A program made the translations under genes and the position numbers. A stretch of 64,000 nucleotides of DNA from Schistocerca nitens (Eukaryota > Arthropoda > Insecta > Orthoptera > Acrididae). Shown one piece after another: positions 42,466 through 53,126 of the stretch. Location of the stretch: the NCBI RefSeq assembly GCF_023898315.1, contig NC_064615.1:1185273413-1185337412 (forward strand). The letters are read 5' to 3'. Numbering within the stretch: position 1 is the stretch's first letter; each line of letters starts with the position of its first letter. Below the pieces are notes generated by a model. The model had not been told where the DNA came from. It ran no database searches and saw only the letters and a program-made list of their open reading frames with translations.

Positions 42466-43887
42466 CACTCCTGGAAATGGAAAAAAGAACACATTGACAC
42501 CGGTGTGTCAGACCCACCATACTTGCTCCGGACACTGCGAGAGGGCTGTACAAGCAATGATCACACGCACGGCACAGCGGACACACCAGGAACCGCGGTG
42601 TTGGCCGTCGAATGGCACTAGCTGCGCAGCATTTGTGCACCGCCGCCGTCAGTGTTAGCCAGTTTGCCGTGGCATACGGAGCTCCATCGCAGTCTTTAAC
42701 ACTGGTAGCATGCCGCGACAGCGTGGACGTGAACCGTATGTGCAGTTGACGGACTTTGAGCGAGGGCGTATAGTGGGCATGCGGGAGGCCGGGTGGACGT
42801 ACCGCCGAATTGCTCAACACGTGGGGCGTGAGGCCTCCACAATACATCGATGTTGTCGCCAGTGGTCGGCGGAAGGTGCACGTGCCCGTCGACCTGGGAC
42901 CGGACCGCAGCGACGCACGGATGCACGCCAAGACCGTAGGATCCTACGCAGTGCCGTAGGGGACCGCACCGCCACTTCCCAGCAAATTAGGGACACTGTT
43001 GCTCCTGGGGTATCGGCGAGGACCATTCGCAACCGTCTCCATGAAGCTGGGCTACGGTCCCGCACACCGTTAGGCCGTCTTCCGCTCACGCTCCAACATC
43101 GTGCAGCCCGCCTCCAGTGGTGTCGCGACGGGCGTGAATGGAGGGACGAATGGAGACGTGTCGTCTTCAGCGATGAGAGTCGCTTCTGCCTTGGTGCCAA
43201 TGATGGTCGTATGCGTGTTTGGCGCCGTGCAGGTGAGCGCCACAATCAGGACTGCATACGACCGAGGCACACAGGGCCAACACCCGGCATCATGGTGTGG
43301 GGAGCGATCTCCTACACTGGCCGTACACCACTGGTGATCGTCGAGGGGACACTGAATAGTGCACGGTACATCCAAACCGTCATCGAACCCATCGTTCTAC
43401 CATTCCTAGACCGGCAAGGGAACTTGCTGTTCCAACAGGACAATGCACGTCCGCATGTATCCCGTGCCACCCAACGTGCTCTAGAAGGTGTAAGTCAACT
43501 ACCCTGGCCAGCAAGATCTCCGGATCTGTCCCCCATTGAGCATGTTTGGGACTGGATGAAGCGTCGTCTCGCGCGGTCTGCACGTCCAGCACGAACGCTG
43601 GTCCAACTGAGGCGCCAGGTGGAAATGGCATGGCAAGCCGTTCCACAGGACTACATCCAGCATCTCTACGATCGTCTCCATGGGAGAATAGCAGCCTGCA
43701 TTGCTGCGAAAGGTGGATATACACTGTACTAGTGCCGACATTGTGCATGCTCTGTTGACTGTGTCTATGTGCCTGTGGTTCTGTCAGTGTGATCATGTGA
43801 TGTATCTGACCCCAGGAATGTGTCAATAAAGTTTCCCCTTCCTGGGACAATGAATTCACGGTGTTCTTATTTCAATTTCCAGGAGTG
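42466..43887 (+). mobile_element. Tc1-family transposon, complete with terminal inverted repeats
   Basis: The ends CACTCCTGGAAATGGAAAAA (left) and the inverse of the right end (CACTCCTGGAAATTGAAATA) match for about 27 bp and are flanked by TA (42464-42465 and 43888-43889). The 1,422-bp length and a single uninterrupted transposase indicate a complete, possibly recently active copy. It inserted at the 5' limit of the minus-strand LINE. Confidence 0.95.
42710..43732 (+). CDS. Tc1-family transposase, intact, 340 aa
   Basis: It catalyses cut-and-paste transposition at TA sites. The N-terminal paired-like DNA-binding region has two helix-turn-helix units (LTDFERGRIVGMREAGWTYR at about 13-32, then ATSQQIRDTV at 88-97 leading to SARTIRNRL). 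The catalytic triad is D155 (VFSDESRFC), D244 (FQQDNARPH) and E277 (SPIEHVWD). The D-E gap is 32 residues, against 34 in classic Tc1 and in the dead copy at 56166-57575. GIMVWGAIS at 193-201 is the usual core strand. The ATG at 42710 gives the family's usual start (MPRQRGRE). There is no stop or frameshift. Opposite-strand frames over it are shadows. Confidence 0.96.
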   Translation: MPRQRGREPYVQLTDFERGRIVGMREAGWTYRRIAQHVGREASTIHRCCRQWSAEGARARRPGTGPQRRTDARQDRRILRSAVGDRTATSQQIRDTVAPGVSARTIRNRLHEAGLRSRTPLGRLPLTLQHRAARLQWCRDGREWRDEWRRVVFSDESRFCLGANDGRMRVWRRAGERHNQDCIRPRHTGPTPGIMVWGAISYTGRTPLVIVEGTLNSARYIQTVIEPIVLPFLDRQGNLLFQQDNARPHVSRATQRALEGVSQLPWPARSPDLSPIEHVWDWMKRRLARSARPARTLVQLRRQVEMAWQAVPQDYIQHLYDRLHGRIAACIAAKGGYTLY

Positions 43888-43889
43888 TA

Positions 43890-44405
43890 GATGCCTTGAA
43901 ACTACATGTTCTCATCAACATTGCTACATGACAGCATTCATTCCACGGACATCGACAAAGTCAGCCAAGCTTATTTCCCAATCCATAAGAAGTCTGGAAC
44001 TGTATGGCATAGTTGTGAAAAACATGGTTCACCGACCTTGCGGGTCATGAAACTCCTATTCGTCTCGTATGATTGTTGAAAATGTACAGAAAAATACCCA
44101 AAACCATACTTGGACAACACACGAACTGGAGTTGACGGTGTTCCCAAATACAGAAGACGACAACACAACGACAGTGTCTTCAGAGCAAAAATACAAATAT
44201 GAGGCAGTGATGAACTGGAAATAGATCATCAATGGGCAGTACCATAGAAGACACTACATTCCAAAATGTTCCAAGTACACGTAAATTTAGAATACTACAA
44301 TTCAGTGAAATCTATCAAATATGCCTGTTAGTATGAGAACAAAGGCAGTGACATGGCAGTATTTCAAATAGTCAAAGACAGCAAACAACAAAATGGAAAC
44401 GGCAA
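43890..44405 (+). pseudogene. Helitron Rep protein relic, part 2
   Basis: This continues the Rep domain after the LINE and Tc1 insertions. LYGIVVKNMVHRPCG (usual MVHGPCG) is near 44000, then NTRTGVDGVPKYRRRQHN near 44110, DHQWAVP, and VNLEYYNSVKSIKYACxYEN plus KGSDMAVF near 44280-44355 (usual HINVEYCNSVKSIKYICKY, a Rep catalytic-tyrosine region). Frameshifts occur throughout. The helicase domain was not found. Confidence 0.75.
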
Positions 44406-44407
44406 GT

Positions 44408-45561
44408 TGTGCAATTCAGGGTACGAGGAGTAGAGGGTAGGAGGATTCTTCAATCTGTCTATCACGCATTCAGAGAGTAGCTGTGTACCAAAAGGACACT
44501 GATAATGTTGCACAGTGGGCTATGAGAAGTCCTGTTAGAAGAAAAACATTCCCCCCTTGTGATCAGACTAAGAGTCAAGTTGCTTGACTCAGCCGGGTCA
44601 CCCTTTTTCCCATGAGGCCCATAGTTCTGCCTCATACACAACAGTTTACAGTAAAATTAGCCCCCAGTTTTACAATTAACAAAGCAAAATGACAAATTTA
44701 AAGATATTGTGGCATCAGCCTCAAAGACTCGTGCTTCTCTCATGGTCAGTTAGATGTGGCTTGTTCTCAAGTACACATATGCCCTGGATAACAAAATGAA
44801 AAATTGTTTTATAAACAAATATTGTAAATAGAATATGTTATAAATACAAATTTTTGCCTGTTATACTTTAACTATTGTTGTAAATAGAATATATTATCAA
44901 TAATTTTATTTACCTCTTGTACTTACAGTTTATCCTTTTATTCCAACTACCACACATCTCACATCAAGCTCCTAAGTGAAGCCAGAGTTACCAACTAGTA
45001 ATGTACTAAAATAGGAATGACTTGTCAGCAATTATAAACGTCAAAATCATTTTTTAAAGAAACGCCATATTATTCAAGTAAATATTAAGCTACTAATAGT
45101 AGATAAACTGTAAATACAGAGTAAAACTGAGGAGACAGCAGCTTCCTTCAAAACAGCAGCTTCCTTACTAATTTACTCAATTAAATTTAGATGAGATATG
45201 TGTGAACAGCATTAAGCAGCAGTATCATCATAGTTCCCCAAAACACTCAAGCAGTGCTCGATAATGAGTAGAACAAGTGTTCTGCACTTGGCCTCCTCAG
45301 TAAGTGCCCTTCAGTTTCCTATAATTCCCCCAATAAATTAAAGTCAACCATTTGCCTCATCTAGAGACCACCATATATGCTCGTTTCATTTTATGTTGTG
45401 TACAGTAACATTTCTACGAATGTTTTTCTTCTAACAGCACTTCTCATAGCCCACTGTGCAACATTGTCAGTGTCCTTTTGGTACACAGCCACTCTCTGAA
45501 TGCGTGATAGACAGATTGAAGAATCCTCCTACCCTCTACTCCTCGTACCCTGAATTGCACA
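44408..45561. repeat. 144-bp inverted repeats around an AT-rich core
   Basis: 44408-44551 and 45418-45561 are inverse complements with only a few mismatches, starting TGTGCAATTCAGGGTACGAG and ending AGAAGAAAAACATTC. The 866-bp interior is AT-rich and non-coding. This could be a non-autonomous transposon with long TIRs or an inversion product. No target duplication is visible at the outer tips. Confidence 0.88.
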
Positions 45562-46636
45562 GGCTGGGAAAATAACTAGATATACAGATTTGTAGAGTTG
45601 TTAGAAAAGATTAAAAGACATACTTCTGTTATGTGACACAAATGTCCTGCTATAGGTCCTTGAAGGGTTTGACAATGTACTCCCTCTAGGCCAGCATTCA
45701 CAATTGTTTTGATTGCTTTGTATGCAATATGTTGAAACTGGAATCTGATTTGCACCACAATTATATATTACTGCTAGGAAGGGTAATGTTTCATTACAAG
45801 ACACCTATGAGACACTCCATAAGCGCTGGTTGGCATTTTAGGTGAAGCTGCGGTCATTATTTGTGGATCACATAGTTGGTTTGAGCATAGTAGTCAGTCA
45901 ATAGCACACAAATGCCAGTTGTGCATTAATGTGAGTGGACGACATTTTCCCTAAAACAATATTCTTCAAACTCAGTATTAAAATCATCATTGACTCCTAA
46001 TGGAGAAACGGTGCAAGTGTAACGTTTTTGTGACATAAAAAAGAGTGTTTAACACTCAAAATTTTTATCTACGTAGTTTGTGTTATCACCCTGTATAATG
46101 AGCCTGTCATTGATTGTAAATTGCTTTAGGCTCTTGAATTCTCATTATAATGCCCCAGGCTTTGATTTGATTCATAATCAAATGATCCAGCATCTTAATG
46201 CCATTCACAGAACGCATCTAGTCACGGTCTTCAACGTAATTTGGCTTTAACGTATTTTTGCTTCACAGTGGGAAGGTCCTATCAACATTCCAATCCTTAA
46301 TCAGGTGAAAACACAACGTCCATCAAAAGCTATTGAATGTTTAGCGTCACCATTGTGCTCTGCAAACTGCTTAAGAGGATGGTAGTCCGACGGTTATGCT
46401 GGGTTCTTGAATCATGAAGCTTTTTGTTCCATCAGTGTTGCTTCCAGGATGGAATGGTCTGTGACCGACCATCTGGTTTGGTTGAAAAGAGCTATTTGAC
46501 AGGCTTTTCCTGAACACCACCAACTCATTGCAGGGTTTTTTACCTACTTAACCCTTACAGTAACGGGGGGTAGGGGGGGCGGGGGTGGTACTTTGTACCC
46601 ACCTTTCGTAAATATTGTAATTTAGATAGGTATTTC
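45562..46636. other. Unassigned DNA
   Basis: No family or gene was recognised. A G-rich run lies at 46565-46590. Confidence 0.4.
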
Positions 46637-46647
46637 ATATTTTAAAA

Positions 46648-46887
46648 ACCGAGCGAGGTGGCGCAGTGGTTAGACACTGGACTCGCAATCGGGAGGACGA
46701 CGGTTCAATCCCACGTTTGGCCATCCTGATTTAGGTTTTCCGTGATTTCCCTAAATCGCTCCAGGCAAATACCGGGATGGTTCCTTTCAAAGGGCGCGGC
46801 CGACTTCCTTCCCTGTCCTTCCCTAAACCGATGAGACCAATGACCTCGCTGTCTGGTCTCCTTCCCCAAAAAAACCCAACCCAACCT
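46648..46887 (+). mobile_element. tRNA-derived SINE, second family, 240 bp
   Basis: The head contains GAGGTGGCGCAGTGGTTAGA (A-box region) and the B box GGTTCAATCCC (46702-46712). The body contains GATTTAGGTTTTCCGTGATT and ends with an A/C-rich tail. The 11-bp duplication atattttaaaa is at 46637-46647 and 46888-46898. Confidence 0.92.
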
Positions 46888-47155
46888 ATATTTTAAAATT
46901 CTGATAAAATTATTTGTTGATTTTTATTGTTTTTTATTATTTCCTGCACCAGATTTTACAAATACATAGATTTTTTCAGCTGAACTTAATCGGGTAATTT
47001 ACATCTAATGGCAGTCATCATAAAGTCTACCTTAGTAGTAGATGTGTCTTGGTAATGAATGTCTTATTCCATAAATTATAACATTTCGGCGAAGCACTCC
47101 TTCTGGACATTGTATTTCTCTATCTGTGTAGCAACAGTGATCTTAACAACGATTC

Positions 47156-47340
47156 GTCACGCCGAGTGGCTGCGCGGTAAGAGGCGCCATGTCACGCACT
47201 GCTTGGCCCCTCCTGCCAGAGGTTCAAGTCCTCCCTCAGGCATGGTAGTGGGTGCGTTGTTCTTACCATTAGGGTAAGTACTGTGTACATCTGGGGGCCA
47301 ATGACCTCAGAAGTTTGGTCCCTTAGGAATTCACACACTC
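47156..47340 (+). mobile_element. tRNA-derived SINE, 185 bp
   Basis: It has the head GCCGAGTGGCTGCGCGGTAA, the B box GGTTCAAGTCC (47221-47231) and a body with CCAATGACCTCAGAAGTTTG, shared with the 10951 family. It is flanked by aacaacgattc (47145-47155) and aacaatgattc (47341-47351), a duplication with one change. Confidence 0.9.
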
Positions 47341-47456
47341 AACAATGATTCATTTCCCTTCAGTTTCTGATCGTTTCTTGTTCTTTCTCATTCCATGCCA
47401 TTTTGTCCAGTGTCACTGTGATTGAAAATGTAATGCCGCCCTCTCACTGAGAGAGA

Positions 47457-47649
47457 AGTATTAGACATTTTAAAAGGATCTACAGGTACTGAAATAGAGT
47501 TTGGTGGTAGTGATGAAGTGAGTGAAACTGAGGAGGAACGTGTTGTGTATGAGGATGGGGACAGTTATGGAATACAAACAGACTCTGAAGACGAACTCTG
47601 GGCACCTGCAGCAGATGAAGATACAGCTAATGAGGCCAGTGAGAAGTAA
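47457..47649 (+). pseudogene. piggyBac-like transposase N-terminal fragment
   Basis: The frame EREVLDILKGSTGTEIEFG is followed by an acidic stretch (DEVSETEEERVVYEDGD, TDSEDELWAPAAD), like the acidic N-terminus of piggyBac-type transposases. It stops at TAA (47647-47649) and the catalytic domain is absent. Assignment is tentative because acidic leaders are not very specific. Confidence 0.4.
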
Positions 47650-48435
47650 TTAGAACCACTGGAAAAGTTTTTACGCCCAACCTCTTCATATAAAAGAGGT
47701 GAAGAGCACAAAACATAGTGAAAGAGCGAGAGGGCATAAGGAATGAATGCAAATTAGGAACAATAAGAGAATCATTTAAATAGATTTTGCCTACGGAAAT
47801 AGTTACATCATAATAAAACACAGCAATAAAGAAGCATTGAGACAGAATTTACCCAAAACAGACAGATTTGAATTCATGGTATATACAGTGTTACTTATTA
47901 GGGGAAGTCCACGTAATTTGGACCACATAAAGTTAATCATTAATAAACTCTGACTGAGTGAGCTGTAGCTTAGAAATGTATTTTCTTGGTTAATATTCAG
48001 TAAGATACATCGGTTGATGAATATAAATTTTATTACTTTATGAAACTATTCTAGTGACAATAACAAACAGTTGAAATGCAGTATTGTGCAATTTGGACCT
48101 CATGCGTGTAATCTGTACCACATTGTCATGTAAACCAGACTACATGACACTATTCCGTCATTACATAATAAATAAATATAAGTCAACTAGAAAACATAAC
48201 ATGCCAATATCTGATGATTACTGCAAACACTGATCATAAAAATCGAAACTGTCATTTGTTAACACTTTCGCTGTGACTGTCGCTTATAAGCGTTTCTGTG
48301 ATCAACAAGCTAGTGTGGGTAACGCTTATAAGCAGCACGTTCGCTAGCTGAGTTCTAAGTTTAGTTTGTTCAGCTGTGCACATGTGTTAGTACAAGCAAC
48401 CAACGAAATATCACGTAACGTTTTCCTGCCTGCAG
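47650..48435. other. Unassigned DNA
   Basis: No family was recognised. A CGCTTATAAGCG palindrome lies near 48280-48291 and a related ACGCTTATAAGC near 48321. Confidence 0.4.
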
Positions 48436-48439
48436 TTGT

Positions 48440-49170
48440 GTGTTTTCGTCTTTAGTCGTCTGTGTTATGCATTGTTTGCAGTGGCGGCGAATGAACCGAC
48501 ACTGGAGCCTTCTAGCCCGAAAAAAGAGTAGGAAGAGTGAACAACACACTGACCATGAGTTACTCACTGTGTTAGAAGATAGTGATGTTGAGATCAGAGG
48601 CGACAAACCAAAGGAGGGTGGCTGGAATTTGGAGACTGCAGAAACATACCATAGTGATGACAGTGTGAAAGCAGAACTGTCGAATATGTTTCACAACAGT
48701 TCGGAATTGGCCGATACTGACGACGATGATAATGAAATAGCCGACGATAAAGAACCCGCACTCGTGGAAGTAAGCAAACCAGGTGCGACTTGGCATGAAG
48801 AACCACATGGGATGCAGTAGCGTCTATTTACAAGAACAAAATGTTTGCAGATAAATCCTGCTGGCAATACGCCAATAGGTTTCTTAATGCTTCTGGTTAC
48901 AGATGACATACTGCAGCTGGTAGTTAATGAAATGAACGGTAATGCACGCAATACATTTGCGGGCGAAAATATGAAAGAGGGCTCTAGGATTAGTAAATGG
49001 AAACCTGTAAGTATAGGAGGAATACTATTGTTCCTGTGTATTTCATTACATATGGGTAATGTCAAATATGCCCAATTACAAGACTACTGGAAGAAAGACC
49101 CACTGTTCGAAAATAGAGGAATAGCGATGAGTATGGGAGTATTGGGGCAAGGCTCATTCTATCCCAAAGT
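48440..49170 (+). pseudogene. piggyBac-like transposase, N-terminal half
   Basis: One frame runs from about 48440 to 49204 with a single in-frame TAG (48818-48820). The acidic leader (VLEDSDVEIRGDKPKEGG, ADTDDDDNEIADDKEP) is followed by the start of the piggyBac DDE domain: TDDILQLVVNEMNGNAR, SKWKPVSIGGILLFLCISLH and MGNVKYAQLQDYWKKDPL. This matches the family's DDE_Tnp_1_7 opening. The first catalytic Asp and everything after it are missing: at about 49158 the frame meets the CCAAGATGGCGG repeat module. Confidence 0.72.
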
Positions 49171-49330
49171 AACGTTATCCAAGATGGCGGCGATGATGTC
49201 ATGAACTGATGTCATTTGATGACGTTATCCAAGATGGCGGCCGTGGCGTTAGCTGATGATGCAAGTACTGTTATCCAAGATGGCGGGAAAGTGCCACACC
49301 CCTATGCCATGCCCCCGTGCCACATCCCCC
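49158..49330 (+). repeat. CCAAGATGGCGG repeat module, copy 1
   Basis: It begins CCCAAAGTAACGTTATCCAA and has three CCAAGATGGCGG units about 45-50 bp apart. The shared block GAAAGTGCCACAC leads to CCCC-rich sequence. A diverged copy in the same orientation lies at 54741-54935. Confidence 0.8.
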
Positions 49331-49368
49331 TGGTGGGATGTTCAGGTTCCATCAGGGCAATGTAACCT

Positions 49369-49735
49369 CTACTAACCTAAGAAAATGGCGGTAAAGAAAG
49401 GTCACTTGGGCTACCTCCACTAACCCAAGTCGTCTGAAAGCAACATTGTCCTAGGGATTGGGGCGAAATTTGATTTTTGGCGGTAAAGAAAGGTCTCTTG
49501 GGCTATCTCTACTAACCTAAGAAAAAGGCGGGAGAGAAAGGGCACTTGGGCTACCTCCACTAACCTAAGTCACCTGACCACCACCTCTTCCTAGGGATTG
49601 GGGGAAATTTGAATTTTGGCCATAAAGAAAGGTCACTTTGGCTATCTCTACTAACCGAACGAATGGGCACTTGGACTACCTCCACTAACCTAAGTCATCT
49701 GACTGCCACCTCATCCTAGGAAATGGTGGGGAGAG
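49369..49735 (+). repeat. About 140-bp tandem repeat, 2.7 units
   Basis: Units start with CTACTAACC at 49369, 49509 and 49648. They contain GGCACTTGG/GGTCACTTGGGCTACC, CCACTAACC and TCCTAGGGATTGGGG blocks. The third unit is shortened. Confidence 0.85.
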
Positions 49736-52700
49736 GACTCGACCTGTGCTGGACATAAGTCTTTATTTTGTATACACTATTTATTTAAACAATTAGATGA
49801 AGTATCACCATCAAGTGTGTTCACCACGAGCTCTGGGTCTAGAACACAGTACCACCAGAGGGCGTTGTCATTCCTTCCATGACGTAATCCAAGATGGCGA
49901 TCTGATGGTGGAGAGGAAGGGCCTCATAACAAGAAATTCAGGAGTATATTATTTATTTATAAAAAAATCAATTTGTGGATGTTGGATTTCTCTCGCTCAT
50001 CATTCTCTGCTGTTTGGAAACATATAGGTCTTGTGAGAAATAATTACGTGGAGCAAACATGATGCAGAACCTAATGTTCAGCAGTGTACTCTGGATGTCT
50101 TAACCTAATGTTGGACCCTTTGTCAGCAGTTAACTTATCGCACTGTTAAGTGGTTATCCATGTCACTCCCATTTCCTTAAACTATTCTACCGCCATTGAT
50201 ACCAAATTAAGTAATTAGTTGTCTCCTCCCAACATTTTCTGGTACATTTTTCGAATTTCACATGCTTTTGAACGCCATTTCTGGCGCATCTTCTTTGTTA
50301 CCCTCCATTTTAAACTTTTGTACTTCGTTTTACATAAAAATTGTGCAAATTAACCTAGTGTTCTGCAATTAACCTGCTGTTCTGCTCAATGTCACCCACT
50401 CACGCACACACTCCCCTTAACTATTATACCACTAACGCCACATTGATATAAAAACTTTATGCAAATTAATTAAATCGATGTTTTTCACATGTATGGGGTA
50501 GTTTTCTTTAATTCGCAGCATCCTACTGGTCAGTGAAATCGATGGAATACAGTTTAAACAATAGAGCGCCAATAAAAAACACATCCTGCCACTCAACGCC
50601 CAACGCCACAGCCGCCCCTGCTGCCACTGCCCCTGGGGCCCGACCCCACCCCGGCCGCAGCCACCACAGCATCGCTCTGGCGTCCACAGGCCGCCATCCC
50701 TCAGGCTAGCGCATTAGGGCTGCAGCAACCAGCCTGCTCGCAGCGGCCCAATTCCGCAACATCTCCTCCGCCATCACATGCTCGCTGATTGTGTGAGGTA
50801 CAGCACACACCACTGTCCACCTCACCACAGAACTCCAAGGCGCGCTCACACCGGTCCTATATGCGAAATGCCTCCGGGCAGCACGTGTGTTTACCGTTGC
50901 TGCCGCTATACCTATGAATACTGACATCACAGACAGCGCTATAGAAATCTGTTCCAGGATAGCACAGGCTGCTTTCTCCCTAGCAATCCTAACAGAACAT
51001 ACGAGCTTTATCCAGCCACGTGTACCTGCCCCAACGTGACTGACAACTCGCCACGAAATGTCCATCTGGCGACTCACCATCTAATAGATTCTCAATGTTA
51101 TTCTCACGTCACATGGTTATGTAAAATAAGAGCCAAGTCGAACTCTCGGAAATTGTATAGTGCCCCATAAATAGTTAACGCTCGCTTTCTTGATGTCTCA
51201 GCTTGCATACACAGAAATTCTTGCCCTAACAGAACCTGTTTACAAAAATAGCGCAGAATAACGTCGAATGCAGTCTTACTTGCGGTCCTAACGTGGTACC
51301 CCACACATCACGTGTTAGCCTTCCTGCTTTCAACACACACACACAAATGTTCCCACCACTATGTAGAGACTCCTATATCCCAGCACAAAAGGATGTCTTG
51401 TGAATGAATCAAGCATTATGATTGGCTCTTATCGAGTATCGAAGCACTGTCCACCTTTTTTTTTTTTGCAATTGAGACTTTCAGTGGGAAAAAAGCCTAT
51501 TTTACACAGATCGCCATATTGCACTGACAATTAAGTGCTGAAAAGTACCCCTATATATTGTCAAATGCGGAAAGACTCTTACTCAGTTACACTGCTCTCC
51601 CACTGTGGACAGGAGCTCGAATATTAGAGTGTGAAACAGATCTCCAACCTAGCAGTGTATCACCACATACCGTGTCGATGTATTAAACATACATTTCCTA
51701 TCCTGGGCCATACAAAATCACCTGTTTTACATAATTCGTACATGTACCGCAAAGACAGACAGCACCGTATATACTTCTCACAGCACTAGATATTTCCATG
51801 TGAGGTCGCCAGTCACAAGACATCCTCCCAATGAGCGACCAAAGTGCCCTCAGCGGACCGAAGTCACTCTCACAACTGTTCTATAAATTCCGACTCGCTT
51901 CCCCTCGGCACATATTCGTTACTGTTTCTGCTCCAGACCTGCTTGTTTGCTCGATTTTCTACACCCATCTACAGACTCTGGGATTACAAGAACACATGTA
52001 TTTTCGCATGGTTTGCCATAATATTATAACAATTTCGTGGTACTTCTCGATATCAAGCGCACAGTGGTATCCTACCGATCGTCACGCAACATAGGTCAGA
52101 AGACATAGCCTGGAAATTATTTCTCTATAAATCCGAAACTTTAGCTAGGTTGAGCGTGCTGTAGAGTACTGAGTAACTAGAAGCTTATCCTGTCTGCGAA
52201 GACATTTACTCGGAAACTCGAAAAAAGTAGAGAAAACTGGTATTTCGACTTGCTAATACCGATGTCAGTGATGTAACAGATTCCAAATCATCGCTATAAT
52301 TTACAAGGTCAACTAAGGTGTTTCTCATGTCTAGAGAACCGGCAAACGTGTCTTCCACATGCTAGATCCACACACCACAATCGATCTTCTCTCAACTAAA
52401 TGAAGGCGCGAAATGTGCAGAAGCAGTCAGCCGAACAATTTACATGGGAGGGAATAATGATCCAGCGCCAACGCACCTCCATATTGAATCTTGTCAAATT
52501 TCCAAGCAATCATGAAAGCTATCTAAGAATTAGTTCGCCATTCGGTTGTCTAGAGGACAACATGGTTAATTCATCTACATTTCCTACACTCCAACAGGCC
52601 TCTCCAGTCTGACAGCTCCTACCGTTAATAGGAAACATGAATCACCCCCGCACAGGTCACTGGCGTTGCGGGCTGAGCATGGACAGGTAGAATTATCATC

Positions 52701-52945
52701 CAAAGAAATCGGATACATACATATTTTACCCTGTACTTACAACTAGATGTTACGATCGCGGTCTCAGTTGAACAACATTCCACACTGTGCGAAGATCAGA
52801 AATACACCCTGTTAACGGTTATGGCTCTGGAAATAGAAATATCAGTACCATTCTTATGACTTGACATATTCTTCCCTTTGCTATCACGGTACTCGATGTC
52901 AAATCCATACCTGTCTTTGCACGTGTCTGAACACAAACACATACT
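49736..52945. other. Unassigned DNA
   Basis: There is a single CCAAGATGGCGA at about 49890 and a GC-rich patch at 50560-51080 with a 124-codon minus-strand frame (50706-51080) that has no recognisable domain. Nothing else was placed. Confidence 0.4.
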
Positions 52946-52949
52946 GGGA

Positions 52950-53126
52950 GAAGTAAAGCTGTGAGACCGGGCGTGAGTCGTGCTTCGGTAGCTCAGATGG
53001 TAGAGCACTTGCCCACGAAAGGCAAAGGTCCCGAGTTCGAGTCTCGGTCGGGCACACAGTTTTAATCTGCCAGGAAGTTTCACATCAGCGCACACTTCGC
53101 TGCAGAGTGAAAATCTCATTCTGGAA
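52950..53126 (+). mobile_element. tRNA-derived SINE with well-preserved tRNA-like head
   Basis: The head has an A box TAGCTCAGATGG (52989-53000), an anticodon-arm-like TTGCC/GGCAA hairpin and a B-box region GAGTTCGAGTC (53033-53043) with a CCGAG/CTCGG T-stem. A non-tRNA body follows (AATCTGCCAGGAAGTTTCAC, CTGCAGAGTGAAAATCTCAT). Imperfect aaacacatact/gaaacatact copies at the edges may be the target duplication. Confidence 0.8.

Noticed and set aside
42455..43859. Several 80-160 codon frames on the minus strand and in other frames
   Set aside because: They are shadows of the intact Tc1 transposase, which has a high GC content.
50706..51080. 124-codon minus-strand frame
   Set aside because: Ala/Val/Arg-rich, with no domain, splice context or homologue that I can recall. 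GC-rich composition explains an open frame by chance.
52979..53056. Functional tRNA gene
   Set aside because: The D and T arms look good, but the acceptor arm pairs poorly, the base before the anticodon is not T, and a SINE body follows directly.
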